This document shows positions 46,701 through 53,637 of a stretch of 64,000 bases of DNA, one piece after another. Made by a program: the position numbers and the translations under genes. The DNA comes from Paenibacillus_D tarimensis_A. GTDB taxonomy: Bacteria > Bacillota > Bacilli > Paenibacillales > Paenibacillaceae. Position 1 is the first letter of the stretch; every line of letters starts with the position of its first letter. Below the pieces are notes generated by a model. It did not search any database, was not told the origin of the DNA, and saw nothing but the letters and a program-made list of their open reading frames with translations. Location: positions 1,860,001 to 1,924,000 of the forward strand of contig CP166298.1 of assembly GCA_041281825.1 (NCBI GenBank). Direction: 5' to 3'.

Positions 46701-47243
46701 GCATTTAGCCGCCACATGATGAAGCTTCGAATCATCAAAATGCAGCTTGCCCACTTCTTCCATGGGCATACCGGCTTTGATCATGCATTTGTCGATCGTG
46801 GCTCCGGTGCCGGATGCGCATTTGTCGTTCATGGACGTAATCGCCTGTTTGTTACCTGTTTCCTCGTTTTCTTTAAAAATGATGATTTTGGCGTCTTGTC
46901 CGCCAAGCTCGATCACGCTGCCTACATCAGGGTGAAGCTGTTCGACCGCCATGGACACGGCGTTCACTTCCTGGACGAACTTTGCTCCGACATGCTCGGC
47001 AATGGGTCCGCTTCCGGAACCGGTCATAAATATCCGGATGTTTTCCTTCTTGACATCGGGAAATTCGTTGCCGATCGTAACGAGAAATTCCAGTACCTTT
47101 TCAGCCTGCTTCGTATGGTGACGTTGATAGTCCGACCATAGGATTTCCTTGCTTTCAGGATGGATCACCGTGGCTTTGACGGTCGTCGAACCGACGTCAA
47201 CGCCCAAAATGAGCTCTTCCGGTTGCTGTTGGTTTGATTTCAT
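43758..47243 (-). CDS. Acyl-CoA dehydratase activase-related protein with two BadF/BcrA ATPase domains
   Basis: The protein has about 1161 residues. The first ASKHA ATPase domain carries GVDVGSTTVKA, ELGGQDAK and SGTGATIDKCM. A second copy, near residue 370, carries GLDGGSTSSKAVVV, DIGGQDIKVLF and CSAGNGMLLQAMA. A DUF2229-type region with CTFCPNHCSR follows. Such proteins couple ATP hydrolysis to low-potential electron transfer into a dehydratase-like partner, here the next gene. In other bacteria both are one polypeptide of about 1400-1700 residues. The start at ATG 47243 follows GAGGGG by 7 bases. The role in a spore-former is unknown. Confidence 0.85.
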   Translation of the reverse strand: MKSNQQQPEELILGVDVGSTTVKATVIHPESKEILWSDYQRHHTKQAEKVLEFLVTIGNEFPDVKKENIRIFMTGSGSGPIAEHVGAKFVQEVNAVSMAVEQLHPDVGSVIELGGQDAKIIIFKENEETGNKQAITSMNDKCASGTGATIDKCMIKAGMPMEEVGKLHFDDSKLHHVAAKCGVFAETDIVNLVKSGIPSAEIMCSLADAIVMQNLSVLTRGNTLRHRVLLLGGPNTYLPFLQECWRLRIPQTWRERGYEYPSDMPVDELIFVPENAQYYAAYGAVMYGLHEPAGVGRYAGLEGLKQFIDHGRKAKLGEKAGPPLAENEPALDDFRQQYRIPKFTPASFTPGQNVRAVIGLDGGSTSSKAVVVGEDGEILLKEYQLSKGNPLEDTREMLKRIRDKVQDQGAELEIIGFGATGYAADVLEKTLKADVNIVETVAHMMSAVNQFGDIDVICDIGGQDIKVLFLKNGDIRNFKLSNQCSAGNGMLLQAMADQFGIPVQEYADTAFKADLSPKFSYGCAVFLDADRVNFQKEGYSKEELLAGLALVLPKNVWQYVVQIPRMAELGRKFVLQGGTQYNLAAVKAQVDYIKQRVPDAEVFVHPHPGEAGAIGAAMETLRVVKRRGYSTFLGIDTAIHLSYISRNDESTRCTFCPNHCSRTFIDSTTPDGQTARYISGFSCEKGTVEDKEAVVKLTKERQSLKKHYPNLVEYEARRMYQHFYDPEPLPDETATVRDVMQKKTWIGVKSKSYSRPFERSGSEAMERRSRIRIGIPKVLNIWSTAPFWRTYLESLGIDQRNIVFSDNTSEEMWQEGGKYGSIDPCYPSKVAQAHVHNLLFKHHEKQPLDYVFFPCITHVPTHLHNVMDSTSCPIVAGAPNVIKAAFTKEVDFFATRGVTYLDPAVTFTEPNLMKKQLFEAFSEALQMTEDESDFAADQAWKAMDLFEAEMQERGREILEQVERENRLAIMMIGRPYHSDPGLNHGVLEEFQILGYPILSMRSIPKDEAWLNRFFKNDLETGRVEYALEVSDVWPENFSSNSVQKVWAAKFAARHPNVAVIDLSSFKCGHDAPTYGLIDSIISTAGTPFSALHDIDANKPSGSIKIRVKTYAHSLGLHEERLQDLAAKKQELQERIEKKKAEMMGRNKAGASEGYEPSAVSE

Positions 47244-47349
47244 AAAGCAGCCCCTCATGGAAATTTTGTTGACTCTCGATAATCAATTTATAATTTGCGC
47301 TTACCATGGTTATTTTATTCAAGGAATAGTGATCATTAAGCGGCGACAA

Positions 47350-47390
47350 CCTGACATAGGGATCTTTGAGCTCCGCTCAAAGAAAGGAGG
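47350..47390 (-). repeat. Short hairpin repeat before cls
   Basis: The stem is CTTTGAGC (47364-47371) and GCTCAAAG (47375-47382). The CCTGACATAGGGAT flank is on the left, so the element is inverted relative to cls. AAAGGAGG (47383-47390) directly abuts the hairpin on the cls side. Confidence 0.8.
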
Positions 47391-47402
47391 TGAACAGCAG
47401 CC

Positions 47403-48818
47403 TTGATCTGGATTGTTACAGTTCTTCTTTTGTTTATCATCCAAATCGCGACGGTCGTGGTTTTCGAATTTCCGCGCCCGTCCAAAGCGGTCGCCTGGAT
47501 CGTCATCCTGTTCATTTTACCGCTCGCGGGTTTTCTGTTTTACTTTTTTATCGGAAAGGAATACAAGTGCAAATCCACCGCGAATGAGAGCGATGAAAAA
47601 CGGCTGGAGCAAATCAAGGAGCAGCTGGCCGCCCGTTGCGACCAAAACCGGATGGAGGAGCGGCAGGTTCCGGCCGTTTTGCGTCAAGACAGGATTCATG
47701 CAATGCTGGTTCGGGCTGCATCCATTCCCGTCACTTTCGGCAATACTACGGCCGTATTTGCGGAAGGCAATCAGGCCTTTGAAGATATTCTGGAAGAGAT
47801 ATCCCGCGCCAAGCACCATGTCCATATCGAATTCTATATTATTCGCGACGATGATCTCGGTACGCGGTTTCAACAGCTGTTAATCCGGAAGGTGCGGGAA
47901 GGCGTGAACGTCCGGCTCTTGTATGACGGTATTGGCTGTCATAAGCTGAATAAGTCCTATGTGAAACGGCTGCGGGATGGTGGTGTGGAAACGGAATGCT
48001 TCTCCCCTCCGTTAAGTTCGTTTTTCAGCAGAAGGCTCAATTTCCGCAATCACCGGAAAATCGTGGTCGTAGACGGCAGAACCGGCTATTTTGGAGGCTT
48101 GAACATCGGTGATGAATATTTGGGCAAGGATCCGGAAATCGGGTTTTGGCGGGATACGCACTATCGCATTGAGGGCGATGCGGTTTTATGGATCCAATAC
48201 ACGTTTCTGACCGATTGGTATTTCGTCACAGGGAAGCTGTTAAGCGGACCGGAATATTATCCGGATCAGGCCGGGCAAGGGAGCGAATGGGTGCAGATGG
48301 TGAAGAGCGGTCCGGATGAAACGATACTGGAGCTGATTTTTACCGGCATTGTGTCCGCGAAGAACAGAATTTACATCGAATCGCCGTATTTTATTCCGGA
48401 ACCCGGAATTTTACTCGCATTGAAAACTGCCGCCTTAAGCGGAGTGGACGTTCGCGTTATTATGCCTTCCAAACCGGATTACCAAATCGTGTATTGGGCT
48501 TCGTTGTCTTATGTGCAGGAATTGCTGTTGGCGGGAGTTCGTTTTTACTGCTACGAAAAAGGGTTCATCCATTCAAAAGTGATCATCGCGGACGATCTTG
48601 CGATCTCCGGCTCGGCCAACATGGACGTTCGCAGCTTTTGCGGCCAGTTCGAGCTGGGTGCGGTATTTTATGACGGGAAAGTGATTAACCGCTTGGTTGC
48701 TGATTTCTACGGCGATTTGAAAGTGAGCAAGGAAATTGTACGGGAGGAATTTATCGGCCGGCCGAAACTTCAGAAATGTAAAGAAGCTTTCGCCCGTTTG
48801 CTTTCACCTTTGTTTTAA
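47403..48818 (+). CDS. cls: Cardiolipin synthase
   Basis: The 471-residue phospholipase D family enzyme joins two phosphatidylglycerols to cardiolipin. Two N-terminal membrane helices (about 1-50) are followed by two HKD motifs, NHRKIVVVDGRTGYFGG and FIHSKVIIADDLAISGSAN. The start is TTG 47403 with AAAGGAGGTGA about 10 bases upstream; the hairpin repeat touches the ribosome binding site. It is divergent from the activase operon and ends in a strong terminator. Confidence 0.95.
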   Translation: MIWIVTVLLLFIIQIATVVVFEFPRPSKAVAWIVILFILPLAGFLFYFFIGKEYKCKSTANESDEKRLEQIKEQLAARCDQNRMEERQVPAVLRQDRIHAMLVRAASIPVTFGNTTAVFAEGNQAFEDILEEISRAKHHVHIEFYIIRDDDLGTRFQQLLIRKVREGVNVRLLYDGIGCHKLNKSYVKRLRDGGVETECFSPPLSSFFSRRLNFRNHRKIVVVDGRTGYFGGLNIGDEYLGKDPEIGFWRDTHYRIEGDAVLWIQYTFLTDWYFVTGKLLSGPEYYPDQAGQGSEWVQMVKSGPDETILELIFTGIVSAKNRIYIESPYFIPEPGILLALKTAALSGVDVRVIMPSKPDYQIVYWASLSYVQELLLAGVRFYCYEKGFIHSKVIIADDLAISGSANMDVRSFCGQFELGAVFYDGKVINRLVADFYGDLKVSKEIVREEFIGRPKLQKCKEAFARLLSPLF

Positions 48819-48901
48819 GTGGCGAAGAGGCGATAATTGCACGGCTTCGAGGGATGGGCAGAAGAAAAAATCTGTGGCAGGAAGCAGTTCGCACACAAAT
48901 G

Positions 48902-48931
48902 ACCGTCAGGGTAATTTCCCTGACGGTTTTC
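48902..48931. terminator. Terminator of cls
   Basis: The perfect 10-bp stem ACCGTCAGGG / CCCTGACGGT has a 6-base loop and a short T-run. It is convergent with the DUF1657 gene. Confidence 0.9.
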
Positions 48932-48934
48932 ATA

Positions 48935-49141
48935 TTAGAATCCTTTATATTGCGGTTCTTCGTTTTCCAGCTGCTGAACGCGTCCTTCGACTTGCTGAAC
49001 GATTTGCTGCGCTTGCTGAGCGGCGTTTGTAAACAGCGTTTTTGCTTCTTGATTTTGAGTGGCAAGTGCAAACTGCTCCAGACTAGCTTGCGCACTCTTC
49101 AGCGAAGCGACGCATGTTTTGACCTGAGAAGCTACAGTCAA
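48935..49141 (-). CDS. DUF1657 domain protein
   Basis: The 68-residue protein is helical (MTVASQVKTCVASLKSAQAS, then LATQNQEAKTLFTNAAQQAQ). DUF1657 genes flank the spoVA2mob operon of heat-resistant Bacillus spores, and here the DUF421-spoVA genes lie 0.9 kb away in the opposite orientation. Its sequence is similar to the C-terminal tail of the DUF421 protein (50007-50873). GAGAGGAGGTGAATTCA precedes the ATG. Confidence 0.9.
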   Translation of the reverse strand: MTVASQVKTCVASLKSAQASLEQFALATQNQEAKTLFTNAAQQAQQIVQQVEGRVQQLENEEPQYKGF

Positions 49142-49182
49142 TTGAATTCACCTCCTCTCCGGAAAGGTTAGGCGTATTCTCT

Positions 49183-49800
49183 TTATACGGGCAGAATTGT
49201 CTCCTCCGCCTTAATAATCGGCCTAGCGTCAAACAGGATTTCGTTATAAATAAAGCACTTCTTAAACCTTTTTAGGACCTGGCATTCGAATCGGCCGGCT
49301 TGAAATAAGTTCAAATAACTTTCGCCGTTGCGGATATACTTACCGTCATCAAACCGGTTCATAAACCAATTGCTGAATTTCTTTTTTTCACACAAGCACG
49401 GTTCCATCACGATCACTTTTCCGCCTGGCTTTAACACTCTTTCGAATTCAAGCAAGTAATCCTTGATCGGATCGTCGGGGATGTGGTGAAGCACTGCGAC
49501 AATAAAGATATAGTCAACCGAATCATTTTCCGCCGGAATCCTTCCCGTATCGGCATCAAATACTTTAAACCTGTAACCGGGGTAAAGCATTTTGGCCAGA
49601 TTGACTCTCTCGAGATTCGGCTCGATCCCAAGATAATATTCGGGATTGGAGATGCCGCAGTTCGCTCCGGTGCCGGATCCGAAATCGAGAATGATTTTAT
49701 TTTCCAGTGGAAAATGGTTTTTGATGTGGCTATGAATATATTTTTGGGTGAGCCATTTCGGCCGAACAATCCAGTGATACATCCGTGGAGAAAGAAACAT
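49183..49800 (-). CDS. Class I SAM-dependent methyltransferase
   Basis: The 205-residue protein has the SAM-binding motif I ILDFGSGTGANCG (about 37-49), an acidic residue after strand 2 (GIEPNLERV), VDYIFIVAVLHHI for motif II, and LKPGGKVIVMEP for motif III. The substrate is unknown. The ribosome binding site is weak. It lies 41 bases upstream of the DUF1657 gene on the same strand and may share its transcript. A methyltransferase is not a usual member of spoVA2mob. Confidence 0.85.
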   Translation of the reverse strand: MFLSPRMYHWIVRPKWLTQKYIHSHIKNHFPLENKIILDFGSGTGANCGISNPEYYLGIEPNLERVNLAKMLYPGYRFKVFDADTGRIPAENDSVDYIFIVAVLHHIPDDPIKDYLLEFERVLKPGGKVIVMEPCLCEKKKFSNWFMNRFDDGKYIRNGESYLNLFQAGRFECQVLKRFKKCFIYNEILFDARPIIKAEETILPV

Positions 49801-50006
49801 TCCGGTACCATCACCACCGTCTCATTTTGTCAACGAAATATAATTTAACTTGAATGTGAGTGAACGATTCATGGAAAACCTTTACAACCCTCTTTCGGGT
49901 TGAAATTACAGGAAATATGGCAAGCCTTTAACTGCCGTGGGAAATAATTTATCGTTTTTATTTGATGCTTTTTACAAATAATCTTAAATGTGAAAAAGGA
50001 GGGGTA

Positions 50007-50873
50007 ATGCCTGTGCCGCAGTGGATCGAAATCGTTACGCGTACCTTAATGGCTATAGCCGTGCTTTTCGGAATAACGAAATTGTTGGGAAAGAGGCAGG
50101 TTTCCCAGCTCTCATTATTCGAGTACATTACCGGGATCTCAATCGGCAACCTGGCCGCATATGTATCCCTTGATCTGGAAGCTACCTGGTATTTGGGCCT
50201 CCTTGCCCTGCTCGTTTGGGCAGTTGTTTCTGTGGGCATTGAATTTTTACAGATCAAGAGCAAATCCGCGAGAGATTTTATTGACGGGAAATCCACCGTC
50301 CTCATTAAAGACGGGAAAATAATGGAAGACAACTTAAAGAAAGAACGTCTGACCATAGATGAGATGATGGAGCAGCTGCGAAACAAAGATGTATTTAAGG
50401 TTGCAGATGTGGAATTTGCTGTAATGGAACCGAGCGGGGAAATCAATGTGATGCTTACGAGGGAAAATCAGCCGCTTACGCCAAAACATCTCGGTGTCAA
50501 GGTAGGACCGGAGCAGGAGCCGCAGATGGTCATCATGGACGGAGAGATCATGGACGAGCCGCTTTCCACAATCGGATTGAACCGGGCTTGGCTCAAGCTG
50601 GAGCTGGAAAAGCTCGGGGTTGCCATTGAAAATGTATTTATGGGGCAAGTGGATTCGTATGGACAGTTGTATGTCGATCTCTTTGACGACCAGATCAAAG
50701 TGCCTGCTCCGCAAAACAAGGCGGTATTGTACGCCATGCTTAAGAAGTGCGAAGCGGACCTTGAGCTGTTTGCCCTTTCCACCCAGGATGATCAGGCAAA
50801 ACAAATGTATGAACAGTGTTCCAAGCAGCTTCAGGAAATTATTTCCGATGTAAAGCCGGTCTTGCATCATTAA
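50007..50873 (+). CDS. DUF421 membrane protein with a DUF1657-like tail
   Basis: The 288-residue protein has three N-terminal membrane helices, then a cytoplasmic DUF421 (YetF-type) domain with ARDFIDGKSTVLIKDGKI and LRNKDVFKVADVEFAVME. The last 45 residues (ADLELFALSTQDDQAKQMYE, then QLQEII) resemble DUF1657, so two spoVA2mob components appear fused. The start at ATG 50007 follows AAGGAGG; the longer frame from 49962 is rejected. It is the first gene of the operon with spoVAC, spoVAD and spoVAE, 18 bases before spoVAC. Confidence 0.85.
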   Translation: MPVPQWIEIVTRTLMAIAVLFGITKLLGKRQVSQLSLFEYITGISIGNLAAYVSLDLEATWYLGLLALLVWAVVSVGIEFLQIKSKSARDFIDGKSTVLIKDGKIMEDNLKKERLTIDEMMEQLRNKDVFKVADVEFAVMEPSGEINVMLTRENQPLTPKHLGVKVGPEQEPQMVIMDGEIMDEPLSTIGLNRAWLKLELEKLGVAIENVFMGQVDSYGQLYVDLFDDQIKVPAPQNKAVLYAMLKKCEADLELFALSTQDDQAKQMYEQCSKQLQEIISDVKPVLHH

Positions 50874-50891
50874 TACAGAAAAGGAGAATCG

Positions 50892-51380
50892 ATGATGGCA
50901 AACAATCAGAAGAAAAAGCTGACTCCGGTTCAGCAGGACTATCATGATTTGGCCAAAAACAGAGAACCTGCAAGACCGGTTTTCAAAAACTGTGTCCGGG
51001 CTTTCATCGCCGGAGGAACGATCTGTCTGATCGGGCAGGGGATTCAGGAAATGTTCGTACACTTCGTCGGCTTCGACGAAAAAAAAGCGAGCAATCCGAC
51101 CGTCGCCGTATTGATTCTGCTCTCCTGCATACTAACGAGTCTGGGCGTTTACGATAAAATTGCGCAATGGGCCGGGGCGGGATCGGCGGTGCCGGTCACC
51201 GGATTTGCCAATACGATGACCTCCTCGGCGATCGAGCACCGCTGCGAAGGGCTTGTCCTGGGCGTCGGCGGCAAAATGTTCGAGCTTTCCGGTCCGGTGA
51301 TCGTGTTCGGTACTGTCGCGGCATTTATCGTCGGTATCGTTCATATGATTATATTTCCGGAATCGGCAGGGGGTTCCTGA
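50892..51380 (+). CDS. spoVAC: Stage V sporulation protein AC
   Basis: The 162-residue membrane protein of the dipicolinic acid channel has four to five membrane helices. The family sequence AGAGSAVPVTGFANTMTSSA is clear. SpoVAC is described as a mechanosensitive channel that releases Ca-DPA during germination. AAGGAG lies 5 bases before the ATG pair. It is separated from spoVAD by only 2 bases. Confidence 0.96.
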   Translation: MMANNQKKKLTPVQQDYHDLAKNREPARPVFKNCVRAFIAGGTICLIGQGIQEMFVHFVGFDEKKASNPTVAVLILLSCILTSLGVYDKIAQWAGAGSAVPVTGFANTMTSSAIEHRCEGLVLGVGGKMFELSGPVIVFGTVAAFIVGIVHMIIFPESAGGS

Positions 51381-51382
51381 AC

Positions 51383-52402
51383 ATGCTGAAAGGTCATCAA
51401 AGCTGGCTGTTTGAAAACCGGCCGAACATTATGGCAGCGGCGACAGTAGTCGGACCATTTGAAGGACAAGGTCCTTTGGCTGAAGACTTTGATATTGTTC
51501 ACGGGGATTTAAGATTGGGCCAGGACAGCTGGGAGAAGACGGAGAGGACTATGCTGGAGGAAGCGGCAAAGCTTGCCGTCGAGAATGCGGGATTGACGAA
51601 AGAACAGATCAATTTCTTTATCGGCGGTGATTTGATGAACCAAATCACCACAACAAGCTTTGCCGCCAGGACATTGACGATGCCTTACATCGGCATCTTC
51701 GGGGCTTGCTCGACATCGATGGAAAGTCTGGCGCTGGCCGCAAATCTGGTTAATTCGCGTTCGGCCAAATATGCGCTGTCCAGCGCGTGCAGCCATAACG
51801 CCACCGCCGAGAAACAATTCCGCTATCCGACCGAATACGGATCCCAGAAGCCGCCCACAGCCCAATTTACGGTTACCGGAGCCGGCGCAAGCGTTATTTC
51901 GCAGAAAGGCGAAGGTCCGTACGTGACATCCGCAACAATCGGCAGGGTCATCGATATGGGGATCTCGGATCCGTTAAATATGGGAGCGGCAATGGCCCCT
52001 GCAGCCGTCGATACGATTGAGGCCCATTTCCGCGATTTTCGGATTGGACCCGGTCATTACGATCTGATCGTAACCGGGGATCTGGCGAAAGTCGGCTATG
52101 AGATCGCATGCGATTTGTTCGAAAGGCATAAGGTGCCGATGCAGCAGACGGTATACAAGGACTGCGGCATGATGATTTACGATTACGAAAAGCAGATGGT
52201 ACAGGCGGGGGCAAGCGGCTGCGGATGCTCGGCGGTCGTAACCTACGGTCATCTGTTGAAGCGGATGCGCGATGGCGATTTCAACCGGATACTTGTCGTG
52301 GCTACCGGTGCGCTGCTATCCCCGATCTCCTTCCAGCAGGGAGAGAGCATACCCTGCATTGCGCATGCGGTATCGATTGAGAAAGGTGGGAAACAGCCGT
52401 GA
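51383..52402 (+). CDS. spoVAD: Stage V sporulation protein AD
   Basis: The 339-residue protein has a thiolase/ketosynthase fold and binds dipicolinic acid in SpoVAD of Bacillus. FGACSTSMESLALAA marks the nucleophile region, and SACSHNATAEKQFRYPTEYG is a family motif. The start at ATG 51383 follows AGGGGG by 9 bases; the frame reaching back to 51167 only overlaps spoVAC. It ends four bases into spoVAE. Confidence 0.96.
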   Translation: MLKGHQSWLFENRPNIMAAATVVGPFEGQGPLAEDFDIVHGDLRLGQDSWEKTERTMLEEAAKLAVENAGLTKEQINFFIGGDLMNQITTTSFAARTLTMPYIGIFGACSTSMESLALAANLVNSRSAKYALSSACSHNATAEKQFRYPTEYGSQKPPTAQFTVTGAGASVISQKGEGPYVTSATIGRVIDMGISDPLNMGAAMAPAAVDTIEAHFRDFRIGPGHYDLIVTGDLAKVGYEIACDLFERHKVPMQQTVYKDCGMMIYDYEKQMVQAGASGCGCSAVVTYGHLLKRMRDGDFNRILVVATGALLSPISFQQGESIPCIAHAVSIEKGGKQP

Positions 52403-52749
52403 TTTTCTTTTGGGCGTTTGTGGTCGGCGGGTTGATTTGTGTATTCGGCCAGATCTGCTTTGACGTATTCAAGCTGACTCCTGCGCATACGATGACATTG
52501 CTCGTCGTGCTTGGGGCAATCGGGGACGGGGTAGGCATCTACGATCCCTTGATTAAATTTGCCGGCGCCGGCGCGTCGGTTCCGATCACGAGCTTCGGCA
52601 ACGCGCTTGTGCACGGAGCGTTGGAGGAATTGGACAAAACCGGCTGGATCGGCGTCATCACCGGTATTTTCAAGGTTACTAGCGCAGGTATATCTGCAGC
52701 GATTATATTTTCCTTCTTTGCGTCTTTGCTGGCCAAGCCCAGGGGATAA
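52399..52749 (+). CDS. spoVAE: Stage V sporulation protein AE (AEb type)
   Basis: The 116-residue membrane protein has three to four helices and the motif AGASVPITSFGNALVHGALEE, similar to that of SpoVAC. The GTG start overlaps the spoVAD stop (GTGA). It completes the AC-AD-AE trio of a short spoVA operon, without spoVAA, AB, AEa or AF, as in spoVA2mob. Confidence 0.95.
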   Translation: MIFFWAFVVGGLICVFGQICFDVFKLTPAHTMTLLVVLGAIGDGVGIYDPLIKFAGAGASVPITSFGNALVHGALEELDKTGWIGVITGIFKVTSAGISAAIIFSFFASLLAKPRG

Positions 52750-52816
52750 TTCGCGCTTGCCGCTTTCATTCCATTTCAGTATCATTTAGAATGTGGAATC
52801 GAAAGGAGCGCGGGAG

Positions 52817-53494
52817 ATGGGAAATGGACGGTTTACGAAGCCGGAAGCAATGATATTCGATATGGACGGAACGCTGTTCCAAACGGAAACATTGCTGGAG
52901 CATGTACATGTACGATTGTTCCGGCAGCTTAGAGAAGAGGAGCTGTACCTTGGCGAAATGCCGCCGGCGGAGAAGCTCCTTTCCAGTCTGGGCATGCTGC
53001 TCGAGGATATTTGGCGCCGCGTTATGCCGGACGGATCGGATGCCGCGCACCGCAGAGCGGACGAGCTCATGCTGCAGTACGAGCTGGAAGGGCTTGATTC
53101 AGGTTTGGGCAGTCTGTATCCGTATGTTGAAACGACGCTGCAAGAGCTGCAGCGCCGCGGAATCAAGCTGTTTGTGGCTAGCAACGGGCTGGAGCATTAT
53201 GTGAAGGGTGTCGCGCGCAGCAAGGGGATCGACCGTTATTTTCACGGCTTGTACAGCGCAGGTGAATACGGGACGCTCTCCAAGGTCGATCTGGTTGCCG
53301 GACTGCTGAAGGATTATGGCATTCGGACGGCATGGATGATCGGCGACCGTTCATCCGATGTAGAAGCGGGCGTAAAGAACGGTCTGACGGTAATCGGCTG
53401 CGATTATGCGGGGTTCGGCAAGAAAGAGGAGCTTGAAGGAGCGGACGCCGTTATCGCCGACTTCCGGGAGTTGATTCGTTATATCCGGGATTGA
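52817..53494 (+). CDS. HAD family phosphatase
   Basis: The 225-residue HAD hydrolase has motif I FDMDGTLFQTE (nucleophile Asp), motif II FVASNG, and motif IV GDRSSDVEAG. The helical cap lies between, as in phosphoglycolate phosphatase-like enzymes. The start at ATG 52817 follows AAAGGAG by 8 bases; the GTG at 52793 lies before that site. It is 67 bases after spoVAE and could be on the same transcript. The substrate is unknown. Confidence 0.9.
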   Translation: MGNGRFTKPEAMIFDMDGTLFQTETLLEHVHVRLFRQLREEELYLGEMPPAEKLLSSLGMLLEDIWRRVMPDGSDAAHRRADELMLQYELEGLDSGLGSLYPYVETTLQELQRRGIKLFVASNGLEHYVKGVARSKGIDRYFHGLYSAGEYGTLSKVDLVAGLLKDYGIRTAWMIGDRSSDVEAGVKNGLTVIGCDYAGFGKKEELEGADAVIADFRELIRYIRD

Positions 53495-53511
53495 CCCGGG
53501 AGAATGGTGAA

Positions 53512-53541
53512 GACCGCCGGAACGATGCCCGGCGGTTTTTT
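53512..53541 (+). terminator. Terminator after the HAD gene
   Basis: The stem ACCGCCGG / CCGGCGGT is followed by a T-run. Confidence 0.9.
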
Positions 53542-53637
53542 AGCGCGCATTAAGTGCCGCTGCAACGATTTCTTCAGCCGGATAAGTACCTTGCGCGGTC
53601 TTATTACCGGGTAGCTGTTCTTGCCGTGCGTTGCATG

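Noticed and set aside
49852..49880. Sigma-G promoter for the DUF421-spoVA operon (TGAATG and CATGGAA)
   Set aside because: The spacing is 13 bases instead of about 17-18, and the -10 is poor.
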